In this document: positions 36,158-44,140 of the stretch, in pieces
How the letters are laid out: every line of letters starts with the position of its first letter
How positions within the stretch are numbered: the first letter of the stretch is position 1
From: CAVVEC01 sp963770485
Lineage (GTDB): Bacteria > Acidobacteriota > Terriglobia > Terriglobales > Acidobacteriaceae
DNA: 64,000 nucleotides
Assembly: GCA_963770485.1 (NCBI GenBank)
Contig: CAVYPX010000003.1
Location: 45,917-109,916 of the forward strand
Reading direction: 5' to 3'
The notes under the pieces: generated by a model
What the model was told of the DNA's origin: nothing
Seen by the model: only the letters and a program-made list of their open reading frames with translations
The model's database searches: none
Made by a program: the position numbers and the translations under genes

Positions 36158-37261
36158 TCACCGATTGCCTCCATTGGAACGATGATGAGAGTGGTTGGCG
36201 CAGAGATCAATCTTGACGATATTTGGCACTTCCGTCACGTATAAGTTCGTCACGTAGGCGGTTTGACCCACGATCACGATGCTGGCCGAGTTCTGAAGAC
36301 CACCGGTTATTGGACCGACCCACGGTTCTTCGTCGGCGCCATCTAGGCCGACGCTAACCAGCTTTGCTGGGCCTGTATTTGGAAAACCCGGTCCCCAATG
36401 GAGACCACCAAAGTCAACGACAAAAAGGTGTCCCTGGTGGTCGAGTCCCAGGCCGTCCGGCACAAGAATGACATTGTCACTCAGGAAGACCTTCGGCTGA
36501 CCGGCTTTGCCATCATCCAAGACCGGAACGGTGACAACCGGGTAGTTGCTGCCTCGCTGCTCAGGCAGCAGTCCATACCCCGCATCAGTGACCGCAACAT
36601 AGAACATTCCGTTCGCATAGGCGATGCCGTTTGCCCCAGCGGGACCTGTAGGATCACCCCGCCAGATGAGCAGGTCACTTTTAATCCACAGTTCTACTGT
36701 GCGGTTTGGCCACAGCTTCCAAATTGCCCCAAGGGTAGTGTCCGTTACAAACAGATTGCCTTGGTCATCAAACGTCATTTCATTGAGGTATGACCCGGTC
36801 GGAGGAATGGCGGCATACAATTCGAATTTACCGTTCGGGTGAACACGCCACACTCCGTGAGTCAAAGGGTCCCAAGTGTTTGCCAATACATACAGATCGC
36901 CCTCACGTCCAAGCAACACACCCAGACACTGGAGATTTGGGTATTTTCCCTTAGGAAAGAGACGGGCAATGACCTTATAGGTGCCATCAGGTCTGATGCG
37001 ATAGATTTTCCCCGAGTACATTTCGGCGGTCAGCACATCTCCTTTGCGTGTTATGGCCGGGCATTCGGTGTCTTCTCCAGGGGGAGCGGTGAATACAGGT
37101 TGGGGCGCTCCGGGCACACAACGATCCGTGGGTTGGTTGTGGGCTATCGCTGAGAGCCGGGACTCATCTTGAAGTGCCAGATTGTTTTCATCTGCTTGCA
37201 GCCACTGGACTGAAACGACACAGGTGAAAAGGATCAACAGCAGAAGACTGATGCGTTTCAT
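36158..37261 (-). CDS. secreted NHL/SMP-30-like beta-propeller protein
   Basis: A 367-aa protein from ATG 37261 (ribosome-binding site GGAGG before AATT). The signal peptide is MKRISLLLLILFTCVVSVQWL. The repeats carry propeller signatures of the SMP-30/gluconolactonase-NHL type: VLTAEMYSGKIYRIRPDG, VLLGREGDLYVLAN, EMTFDDQGNLFVTDTTLGAIWKL, DGLGLDHQGHLFVVDFGG and SASIVIVGQTAYVTNLYV. There is no obvious catalytic set, so a binding role or sugar-lactone hydrolysis are both open. It is the most upstream gene of the four-member array and is preceded by structured cassette copy 2. Confidence 0.8.
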   Translation of the reverse strand: MKRISLLLLILFTCVVSVQWLQADENNLALQDESRLSAIAHNQPTDRCVPGAPQPVFTAPPGEDTECPAITRKGDVLTAEMYSGKIYRIRPDGTYKVIARLFPKGKYPNLQCLGVLLGREGDLYVLANTWDPLTHGVWRVHPNGKFELYAAIPPTGSYLNEMTFDDQGNLFVTDTTLGAIWKLWPNRTVELWIKSDLLIWRGDPTGPAGANGIAYANGMFYVAVTDAGYGLLPEQRGSNYPVVTVPVLDDGKAGQPKVFLSDNVILVPDGLGLDHQGHLFVVDFGGLHWGPGFPNTGPAKLVSVGLDGADEEPWVGPITGGLQNSASIVIVGQTAYVTNLYVTEVPNIVKIDLCANHSHHRSNGGNR

Positions 37262-37291
37262 AATTACCTCCATGCAATGAGCTTTCTTGCG

Positions 37292-37427
37292 TTCGTCTCA
37301 GGGGGTGGGCGTCTCAACTGGCGGGAAGTGCTCTTCGGAGAGACGAAAGGGCTTGTCGCACAAAAGTCTAGTCTTTTGGCCAATCTTTGCAATAACCGTT
37401 ATCACATTTCGATGTGACGGATTGGCG
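37292..37427. other. conserved structured cassette, copy 2 (candidate leader RNA)
   Basis: Partner of 33092-33222. Block 1 (37292-37327) is identical over 36 nt. GAGAGACGAAAGG recurs at 37338-37350. Block 2 (37376-37427) folds into a nested stem: GCCAATC with GATTGGC, CGT with ACG, CACAT with ATGTG, loop TTCG. It lies just upstream of the NHL-like gene on the minus strand. Confidence 0.55.
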
Positions 37428-37761
37428 GAACTCAGTTCTTGGCAACCGGAGTCGCGGGCCTGTCCGCGACTGCGCGTGCGAACGGCAACTATGGGCAGAA
37501 TGGACTGGCTTGGGTCAATTGGTGAAACATCCCGCATTACACGCTCATTGACCGAACCACGCGCCCAAATGTGGCCGTCGCAAAAGGGAATCCCAACGTT
37601 GGCCGACCTTGTACTTTCCCCTAAGGCTCACGTTCATCCCGCGTAGAATTCGGACGGAGGATGTTATACTTCCCGGAAACACCCGTACCAAGCGCCCACT
37701 TTTCGTCGTGTCTCCAGCCGGAGGCAAGGTGGCAATGTTCCATGCAGGTGGAGCGTACACG

Positions 37762-38583
37762 ATGAGTGCGGCAACGACGCAGGCAGCAGCCGCTGCAACT
37801 TCACGCCGGGCTCCCCGATATCCTTTGGCGGTTCCCGTCGAACTCACAGTGCTGCGGTCGGGAATTCCTCGCTCCATTCCCGGACGCACGCTGAACCTCG
37901 GCCAATACGGGCTTGGCGTGGATATGGCTGGGGAAGTTCATCTGGGCGATGCTGTCGGCTTGGAATTCCGGCTATCCGATGTGGGTGATGCACTGGAGGC
38001 TAAAGCCGTGGTGCGGCATCAGCAGTTGCTGCGTTGCGGCCTGGAGTTTATGAGTGCGTCGCCGGAACTGCAGATCATGATCCGGGGCTGGGCCCGCGAA
38101 AAATCGGAGGCACGTGCAGAGGATCAGTTGCCAGTGGTCAGTTCCCGGTTCTCCGCGAGTCGGCACGTTTTCCGGCGGGCGTTGTGGGTCGCGCTTGCCA
38201 TATTTGTGGTAGTCGGCGGGCTGGGCTGGTGGCAGTGGTATCGGGCATGGAACGAATTGGAATCCGGGATCGCCCATCAACCGCGACTGCAGGCACCGCG
38301 CACCCGGGTATCGGCTGACGTGATGGAGGGCCTCATCACGCACAAGACTGACCCCATCTATCCCGAGGACGCGAAGCAAGCCAAGGTGCAAGGCGTCGTC
38401 GTCCTGGATACGGTGATCGGTGCGGATGGGAGCGTGCTTGACTTGCGTCCGGTCAGCGGCCCCGACGCACTCGCGCTTGCAGCCGTGGATGCGGTGAAAT
38501 GGTGGCGTTTTCAGCCTTACCGGGTCAACGGCCGTCCCGTGCCGGTGGAGACCACGATCGCAGTCGAGTTCCGGGGGAATTGA
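37762..38583 (+). CDS. PilZ-TonB C-terminal fusion protein
   Basis: About 273 aa from ATG 37762 (AGGTGGAG 8 nt upstream; ATG 37735 and 37609 are alternatives). The N-terminal half is a PilZ domain: RRAPRYPLAVPVELTV (the RxxxR c-di-GMP switch) and TLNLGQYGLGVDM in place of the usual (D/N)xSxxG. A TM helix follows (ALWVALAIFVVVGGLGW). A periplasmic TonB C-terminal domain then follows (DPIYPEDAKQAKVQGVVVLDTVIGADG, ALAAVDAVKWWRFQPYRVNGRPV). The architecture suggests cytosolic c-di-GMP sensing coupled to a periplasmic TonB-like module (inference). It sits next to an exopolysaccharide locus. Confidence 0.85.
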   Translation: MSAATTQAAAAATSRRAPRYPLAVPVELTVLRSGIPRSIPGRTLNLGQYGLGVDMAGEVHLGDAVGLEFRLSDVGDALEAKAVVRHQQLLRCGLEFMSASPELQIMIRGWAREKSEARAEDQLPVVSSRFSASRHVFRRALWVALAIFVVVGGLGWWQWYRAWNELESGIAHQPRLQAPRTRVSADVMEGLITHKTDPIYPEDAKQAKVQGVVVLDTVIGADGSVLDLRPVSGPDALALAAVDAVKWWRFQPYRVNGRPVPVETTIAVEFRGN

Positions 38584-38586
38584 AGC

Positions 38587-38985
38587 TCATTTAGGCGTGG
38601 TGCGGTGCTTGCGAAAAGCATGCAGAATCATCGCGCTGCTGATGGCGAAAATGCTTATGGCTCCCAATGCCATCATCTGAGCAAGCTCTGAACTCAAGCG
38701 GAGACGGTCGGCGAAGAGTGCGGCCACGGCGAACAGGATTCCCACGACGTTCAGCCACCCGGGCGCCTGTACGGGAATCCTCTGCTCCCGATTGTAGAAA
38801 CGGAGCTGCAGTAGGACCGCAATCAGTCCGATGGCCGCCACTACCACCACCGCCAGCGGGCTGAAGAAAGCGCTGCGCCTGGTGAACAGCACAACCAGAG
38901 CCAGCCCGCAGCAGAGCAGGCCGGAGAGGATCACCGTCCAGCGGCGAGACTTCATTCCGGAACTGGTCAAGTTATCTTCGGACAC
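38587..38985 (-). CDS. four-helix membrane protein
   Basis: The 132-aa protein has four likely TM segments (VILSGLLCCGLALVVLF, SPLAVVVVAAIGLIAVLLQL, WLNVVGILFAVAALFA, MMALGAISIFAISSAMIL) and short charged loops. No family recognised. It is convergent with the PilZ-TonB gene, with 3 nt between the stops. Confidence 0.65.
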   Translation of the reverse strand: MSEDNLTSSGMKSRRWTVILSGLLCCGLALVVLFTRRSAFFSPLAVVVVAAIGLIAVLLQLRFYNREQRIPVQAPGWLNVVGILFAVAALFADRLRLSSELAQMMALGAISIFAISSAMILHAFRKHRTTPK

Positions 38986-39070
38986 GAATGCTCATTGTAG
39001 TCAGAATGGGGTGTGGGTTGCGAGTATTGAGGAAGCGTCCGGATTTCTCAGGATGATGTGTCTACTTTTC

Positions 39071-39778
39071 CTAACCTGCCAGCCACTCCGCTTGCCGACT
39101 ACCGCCGTGACTGACGGCGTAGAGAACCAATTCCACCCGGCTGGAAATTCCCAGCTTATCGAAAATGCGGGAGAGATACTTTTTCACCGTATGTTCGCTG
39201 AGTTGGAGTTCGTGAGCCACTTCCCGATTACTGAGCCCGTCGGCAACCAGGGCGACTACCTGCTCTTCCCGCGGCGTCAGCAACTTGAGCCCGCGGGAAT
39301 TCACCACCCGCAGGGAAGGCACCTGGGTTACGACTTCGATGAGGTACTGCAATTGCTCATTGTTGACCCACAGCTGCCCTTGATGAACGCTCTGGATGCA
39401 TTTGCAAAAGAGACGGAAAGGATAGTCGGAAAAACAGAAGAGGCCTTTGGCGCCCGAACGGAAGGCGCTCACCACGGAATCACGATCCGGCGCCTGCAGC
39501 AACAGTATCTGGGCGATTTGGGGATGAGCCAGATGCAAGCGGCGAACAATAGACATCTCATGCCCGCCATCCCGGGAGTGATCCGCGTTAACAATCGCAA
39601 CGTCGATCGAGCCGCTGGCAATGGCGCTGAGAATGGCATCGATATCCATGGCGCAGGAAGCTACATGGAATTCCGGCCGCCGGCGGAGCGCAGCGACCAG
39701 GAGTTGGCATTGCATGTGGTTGGAATCGGCGATCAACACACCGATAGCAGGAGAAGCAGCGACACTAACAGATCCCAT
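39071..39778 (-). CDS. NarL/LuxR-type response regulator (orphan)
   Basis: About 235 aa from ATG 39778 (MGSVSVAASPAIGVLIADSN). The frame is open upstream to 39970 but that part is Cys/Arg-rich and unlikely. The receiver-like domain has IGVLIADSN, IDVAIVNADHSRDGG (probable phospho-acceptor region) and FRSGAKGLFCF. The C-terminal GerE helix-turn-helix has LTPREEQVVALVADGLSNREVAHELQLSEHTVKKYLSRIFDKLG. No kinase is adjacent. It is divergent from the exopolysaccharide operon and a candidate regulator of it (inference from position). Confidence 0.88.
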   Translation of the reverse strand: MGSVSVAASPAIGVLIADSNHMQCQLLVAALRRRPEFHVASCAMDIDAILSAIASGSIDVAIVNADHSRDGGHEMSIVRRLHLAHPQIAQILLLQAPDRDSVVSAFRSGAKGLFCFSDYPFRLFCKCIQSVHQGQLWVNNEQLQYLIEVVTQVPSLRVVNSRGLKLLTPREEQVVALVADGLSNREVAHELQLSEHTVKKYLSRIFDKLGISSRVELVLYAVSHGGSRQAEWLAG

Positions 39779-40265
39779 AATGCCCCGGGGATAGCTTTCA
39801 CATTCATAGTAGGGGCCGCAGCAATATGGTTCTGTGACACATCGACATGAGCGAGACTTATTGGTGTGGAAAACGTCGTAAACCGCCAGGGCGTGTCCCG
39901 ATTCTGCACTTCCGGCGATACCTTCGCGGCATTTGCAAAAGCCAGTTGCAAAAAATCTTCTGACAACCAACCGTTTGCCTTTGGCAAGTCCACGTTGGGG
40001 AGTGCAACGAAAGTGGTACTAATGATTCTTGTGCTTCCGCGTGATCTTTCCGTTTGTGCTCTGGGAATCCCTCCCGCACTGGCTGATTCGTTGCGCCAAT
40101 TCCACCTGGTTCCAGAAGGGGACTTCCGCTGCTTGCCTACCTTCGTAGGCAATACTTCCCATGTCTTGTCACTTCCGGGACGACGGACTAAGTTGGAGAC
40201 TGTTAGAGAGTTGAAGACGAGATTGCAGCCGCATTTACGAGTCGATACGCAGACGGAACCGCGAC
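39779..40265. other. divergent regulatory region between the LuxR regulator and the exopolysaccharide operon
   Basis: About 490 bases with open frames on both strands that look non-protein-like. It should hold the promoters for both directions. I see no clear consensus boxes or operators. Confidence 0.35.
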
Positions 40266-41009
40266 ATGAAGCCTGCGACATATTCCGTTTTCATTCTTGC
40301 CTGTTGCCTGATGCAACAGGGGCCGGTGGTAGCCGCCGCTCAGGAACAGAAGTCCACGTTAGCTGGCGAACAAACTGGGCAGGCGGGGACCACAAAATCC
40401 GGTGCAGCGGACGGCGTAACGAGTCCAGCCCTGACGGGGGAACGCCGCCCGCTCTACCGGCTACGCACCAGTGATGTAGTCGAGATCGATTTCGCATTCT
40501 CGCCGGAGTTCAATCAGCTCTCCACGGTGCAGCCGGACGGTTTTATTGCTTTGAAGGCAGTGCCCCAGCTGTATGCGGAGGGAACTACCTCTCCGGAGTT
40601 AGCGGAAGCGGTTCGCCGGGCCTACGCGTCCATCCTGCATGATCCTGAGGTCACGGTCGTACTGAAAGACTTTGACAAACCCTATTTCATTGCGGTCGGC
40701 GAAGTCGGCCGTCCCGGCAAATACGAGCTACGCTCCGATACTACGGTGACCGAAGCCGTCGCCATTGCGGGAGGGGTTACCCCGAGAGCAAAGCACTCTC
40801 AAGTCGTCTTATTCCGGCGGGTTTCCGGTGATCTGGTTGAATCCCACATCTTGAATCTGAAGGCTATGCTGAACTCACGAACTTTGGGAGAGGACATTCA
40901 CCTCCGGCCGGGCGATCTGCTGTTCGTGCCGCAAAACCTCATTTCGAAAATCAGGCAGTACATGCCTGCTTCAAGCCTCAGCCTGTACGGGAATCCGACA
41001 CAGTTTTAG
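40266..41009 (+). CDS. polysaccharide export outer-membrane protein (Wza-like)
   Basis: The 247-aa protein has a signal peptide (TYSVFILACCLMQQGPVVAAA), a Poly_export domain (YRLRTSDVVEIDFAFSPEFN, VQPDGFIALKAVPQLYAEG, LAEAVRRAYASILHDPEVTVVLKDF) and one SLBB domain (YFIAVGEVGRPGKYELRSDTTVTEAVAIAGGVTP). It forms the outer-membrane channel for exopolysaccharide. It is shorter than E. coli Wza (one SLBB) and lacks an obvious lipobox Cys at the cleavage site. First gene of the exopolysaccharide operon. Confidence 0.9.
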   Translation: MKPATYSVFILACCLMQQGPVVAAAQEQKSTLAGEQTGQAGTTKSGAADGVTSPALTGERRPLYRLRTSDVVEIDFAFSPEFNQLSTVQPDGFIALKAVPQLYAEGTTSPELAEAVRRAYASILHDPEVTVVLKDFDKPYFIAVGEVGRPGKYELRSDTTVTEAVAIAGGVTPRAKHSQVVLFRRVSGDLVESHILNLKAMLNSRTLGEDIHLRPGDLLFVPQNLISKIRQYMPASSLSLYGNPTQF

Positions 41010-41090
41010 GGGAGGTGCACCGGATAACCGGCTCAAGCTCACAACCCTCACTTAAGAAGCTTGAACACGAATAGCGGCGGAAATCTTTTT

Positions 41091-42584
41091 ATGCCGGAAG
41101 AACTTAGACTCATCCCGAGGCCCGCACAGGTGCCTTCTCCTACGATGCGCGACCTGCTGGCCGTGCTGTTCCGGCAACGCCGGCTAGTGCTGGCGTCGTT
41201 TATCGCAACTTTTCTCGCAATTGTGCTCTACGGGTTAGTCGCACCTTCATACCAGGCAGAAATGAGAGTGCTGGTGCGGCGCGGGCGGCTGGATCCCTTG
41301 GTGACTTCTACACCAAGCCAGGCCGGATTCGAACGCGAGGAGGTGACTGAGGAGGAATTGAATTCCGAAGCGGAATTGCTGCACGACAATGAAATTTTGC
41401 GCACAGTCGTGCAGAACTCTGGCCTCGCGGCTGAAGGACGCTCCTGGTTCTGGAGTCTGATCGGGGATAGCCAGGAGAAGCAGTCGGCGCGAGCCGTACG
41501 CCGCGTGAGCCGGCGGCTGACCGTCGAACCCGTGCGCAAGGCAACGCTGATCACCGTATCTTACGAGTCCTCGGATCCCGCGCAAGCCGCGAAGGTTCTC
41601 CATTCTCTGGCCAGTGCCTACCTGGCAAGGCACCAGCAGGTGCGCCGGCCTTCAGGAGAGTTTGGTTTTTTCGAGCAGCAAGTGGTGCAGTCGCGTCGTG
41701 GCCTGGAGGAGGCTGAACTTCAGTTGATGGAGTTTACCCGAGACCAGGGAGTTGTTTCCGCTGCGCTGGAGCGCGATGCCACCCTCCAGAAGCTCAGCCA
41801 GGCCGATGCCGACGAGCGTCAGACTCGGGTGGCCATCGCCGAGACTACGGAACGCATTCGGGCGCTGGAGGCGAACCTGACCTCGCTGCCCGAACGCACC
41901 GTGACCGAGATTCGCAACTCCGACAATCCGGAGTTAATGGAGAAGATGAAGGCTCGGCTGCTCGAACTGCAACTGGAGCGCACCGACCTGCTGACCAGAT
42001 TCGAACCTTCCTATCGTCCCATACAGGAAGTGGATCAACAGATTGCCGAAACCCAGGCAGCGATTGCGGCGGAGGATCAGGCGCCCATACGCCAGCAGAC
42101 CAGCGACAAGGATCCGAATCACGAATGGGCGAAATCCGAACTGGTGAAAAGCCAGGTCGAGATGAAGACGCTGGGAGCACATGCCATAGCCGAGAGCGCT
42201 CTGCTGGCGAACTACCAGCAGGTGGCCCACCGATTAGGGGATCGCGCCATCGAGCAGGAGCGGTTGCTGCACGATCTGAAGTCGGTCGAGGACAAATATC
42301 TGCTGTATCTCAACAAACGCGAGGAGGCCAGAATCGCGGATGCCTTGGACCAGGGCGGCATTCTCAATGTCACCATTGCGGAGCAACCCACTGTCCCGGC
42401 GCTCCCCAAGCTTTCCATGCTGAGTTTCGGGCTGATCGGATTGCTGTTAGCGGGAACCGGGAGCGTGAGCCTGGCTTTTGTAAGCGATTACTTGAATCCG
42501 GCATTTCGAACTCCAGACGAAGTCCTCGCTTACTTGGGATCTCCGGTGCTGGCATGCCTGCCTCGCAGGAGCGCGCAGGAATGA
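41091..42584 (+). CDS. polysaccharide co-polymerase (Wzz/GumC-like, no kinase domain)
   Basis: About 497 aa from ATG 41091 (a TTG at 41061 would add 10 residues). A Wzz domain with TM1 (VLASFIATFLAIVLYGLV) is followed by a long periplasmic coiled coil (QVVQSRRGLEEAELQLMEFTR, RVAIAETTERIRALEANL) and TM2 (LSFGLIGLLLAGTGSVSLAF). A C-terminal Pro-rich PDEVLAYLGSPVLACLP ends the protein before any kinase domain. It controls chain length and links to export. The kinase module is a separate downstream gene and is degenerate. Confidence 0.88.
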   Translation: MPEELRLIPRPAQVPSPTMRDLLAVLFRQRRLVLASFIATFLAIVLYGLVAPSYQAEMRVLVRRGRLDPLVTSTPSQAGFEREEVTEEELNSEAELLHDNEILRTVVQNSGLAAEGRSWFWSLIGDSQEKQSARAVRRVSRRLTVEPVRKATLITVSYESSDPAQAAKVLHSLASAYLARHQQVRRPSGEFGFFEQQVVQSRRGLEEAELQLMEFTRDQGVVSAALERDATLQKLSQADADERQTRVAIAETTERIRALEANLTSLPERTVTEIRNSDNPELMEKMKARLLELQLERTDLLTRFEPSYRPIQEVDQQIAETQAAIAAEDQAPIRQQTSDKDPNHEWAKSELVKSQVEMKTLGAHAIAESALLANYQQVAHRLGDRAIEQERLLHDLKSVEDKYLLYLNKREEARIADALDQGGILNVTIAEQPTVPALPKLSMLSFGLIGLLLAGTGSVSLAFVSDYLNPAFRTPDEVLAYLGSPVLACLPRRSAQE

Positions 42585-42696
42585 GTTGCCGGAACAGGAA
42601 ACATGATAGTAGGCCACTTTTCAATATGAATATGAATGGGTATAAGGCAAAACGGGAAATCGCAGGCGTGGCGGTACAGGCCCGAGGAGAGTGCCC

Positions 42697-43431
42697 ATGA
42701 GCGCGCTGGTGGATTTGCTTCCGCGGACTGCGGAAGATGAAGTCATCGCGGGAAGCGTGGTCGAACCCGAGCCGGAACCATGCTTCCCGGCAGAAGCCGC
42801 AAGCTGGGACCCAGACTGCTTCGCCGAAGCTCAGATTCGCGGCATGGTGCGGCAACTATTTCTTCCGGGCTGGCCCAAACCTGCGCACCAGGTGGTGTTC
42901 AGCGCAGTGGACCGGGATACCGATATCGGCGGGATTTGCCTGCAGGTTGGGCAGGTGCTCTCGACACAAGTCTCGGGGATCACATGCGTGGTGGAAGCAA
43001 ACCTGCCCCATCTCGCGACGGATTGCGCGGTTGAGAGCGATGAGCCGATCTGCAGTCAAAAGAGGTTCGGCTCGTTGCGCGACTCGTCACACCAGCTCTC
43101 CAGCAAGCTCTGGCTGGTGCCGATGGCGGTTTTTTTGGGTGAAAGCGAAAACGGTTTCTCGGCCGCATGGCTGCGTGGCCGGTTGGCGGAACTAAGTCTG
43201 GAATTTGACTACACCGTGCTCCACGGTCCCGCAGCCGGGGTTGGCAGCGAAGCCGCCCTGCTGGGTCATCTGTGTGACGGCGTGGTTCTGGTGCTGGAAG
43301 CAAATTCGACTCGGCGAGTGGCGGCGCAGAAGGCGAAAGAGAGGCTGTATTCGGCAAATGCTCGTCTGCTGGGAACCGTGCTCAGTGAGCGCACATTCCC
43401 GATTCCGGAGGCCATCTATCGGAAGTTGTGA
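42697..43431 (+). CDS. degenerate BY-kinase/P-loop protein (CpsD/Wzc C-domain-like, Walker A lost)
   Basis: A 244-aa protein starting at ATG 42697 (GAGGAGA 6 nt upstream). It aligns by position with the cytosolic kinase of Wzc/CpsD systems: QVVFSAVDRDTDIGG is where the P-loop GEGKT/S should be, ITCVVEANLPHL replaces Walker A' (LLIDADLRxP), and FDYTVLHGPA replaces Walker B (FDxVIIDTPP). DGVVLVLEANSTRRVAAQKAKERL then matches the late kinase region. There is no Gly-Lys-Ser/Thr, so ATP use is unlikely. The tail ends PIPEAIYRKL, with one Tyr rather than a cluster. Probably a regulatory pseudokinase partner of the co-polymerase. Confidence 0.7.
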   Translation: MSALVDLLPRTAEDEVIAGSVVEPEPEPCFPAEAASWDPDCFAEAQIRGMVRQLFLPGWPKPAHQVVFSAVDRDTDIGGICLQVGQVLSTQVSGITCVVEANLPHLATDCAVESDEPICSQKRFGSLRDSSHQLSSKLWLVPMAVFLGESENGFSAAWLRGRLAELSLEFDYTVLHGPAAGVGSEAALLGHLCDGVVLVLEANSTRRVAAQKAKERLYSANARLLGTVLSERTFPIPEAIYRKL

Positions 43432-43460
43432 GAAACAGATTAAAGGCCCCGAGGCTATGC

Positions 43461-43590
43461 CTACAGAAATCTGTAGCCACGCCCCGGGTGTTGTCAGAGG
43501 CGGCGGTCATCGCCGCCCGTGAAACTGAGAAACAAATTGTGGAAAACGTCAAAACATGAATTGGGACTCAATTAGCGGAGCTTCGCTCCG
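43461..43590 (+). promoter_or_regulatory. hairpin-rich leader before the NusG-like gene
   Basis: Three hairpins precede the antiterminator gene: CTACAG-AAAT-CTGTAG (43461-43476), GGCGGCG-GTCAT-CGCCGCC (43499-43517) and CGGAGC-TTC-GCTCCG (43576-43590). None has a T-tract. They could be recruitment or pausing signals for the NusG paralogue, or simple attenuators. Confidence 0.45.
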
Positions 43591-43605
43591 TGCAGAGTCT
43601 GTCCG

Positions 43606-44139
43606 ATGACTGCTGTGCCCAGGCTGGCTGTGTTAAGCACGCTGGAACGGGCGCAGTGGTTCGCGATTGAGACCCGTTACCGTTACGAGAGGAAGGTCAC
43701 GGCCCACCTGCAACGCAAAGGCCTGGAAACTTTTCTCCCGGTTCTGGAGGAAATCCACCGCTGGAGCGACCGTCAACAGCCCGTGGAGATTCCGCTTTTC
43801 TCCGGCTACACGTTTGCACGCTTCGACCTGTCCTCCTGGTCACGGCTGGAGATTCTGCACACCGAAGGAGTTATAGGGTTGATCACCTTCGGCGGAGACC
43901 CGGCTCCGATTCCCGGCAAGCAGATTGAGGATTTGCAGGTGCTGCTGGCGAGCAACGTCCCTTGCGCACTTCATGCTTTCCTGAAAATCGGACAACTGGT
44001 CCGGATTCGAGGTGGCTGCCTCGACGGCTTGGAAGGGACCCTGGAGCAGAGTGGAGAAAAGAACCTGGTGATCTCCATCGAGTGTATCCAGCGTTCCGTA
44101 GCCATCAAGATTGAAGGATATGAACTGGAATTGATCTGA
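43606..44139 (+). CDS. NusG-like transcription antiterminator (UpxY/RfaH/LoaP type)
   Basis: The 177-aa protein has an NGN domain (RAQWFAIETRYRYERKVTAHLQRKGLETFLP, PLFSGYTFARFDLSSWSRLEILHTEGVIGLI) and a C-terminal KOW domain (QLVRIRGGCLDGLEGTLEQSG). Specialised NusG paralogues located inside polysaccharide operons promote readthrough of those long transcripts. It is placed after the chain-length genes and only 1 nt from the glycosyltransferase that follows. Core NusG has a different neighbourhood (secE/rpl), so this is the specialised form. Confidence 0.88.
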   Translation: MTAVPRLAVLSTLERAQWFAIETRYRYERKVTAHLQRKGLETFLPVLEEIHRWSDRQQPVEIPLFSGYTFARFDLSSWSRLEILHTEGVIGLITFGGDPAPIPGKQIEDLQVLLASNVPCALHAFLKIGQLVRIRGGCLDGLEGTLEQSGEKNLVISIECIQRSVAIKIEGYELELI

Positions 44140-44140
44140 A

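Noticed and set aside
39866..40474. 202-aa plus-strand frame before the Wza-like gene
   Set aside because: Non-protein-like composition and overlaps the clearly supported Wza-like start; treated as the regulatory region.
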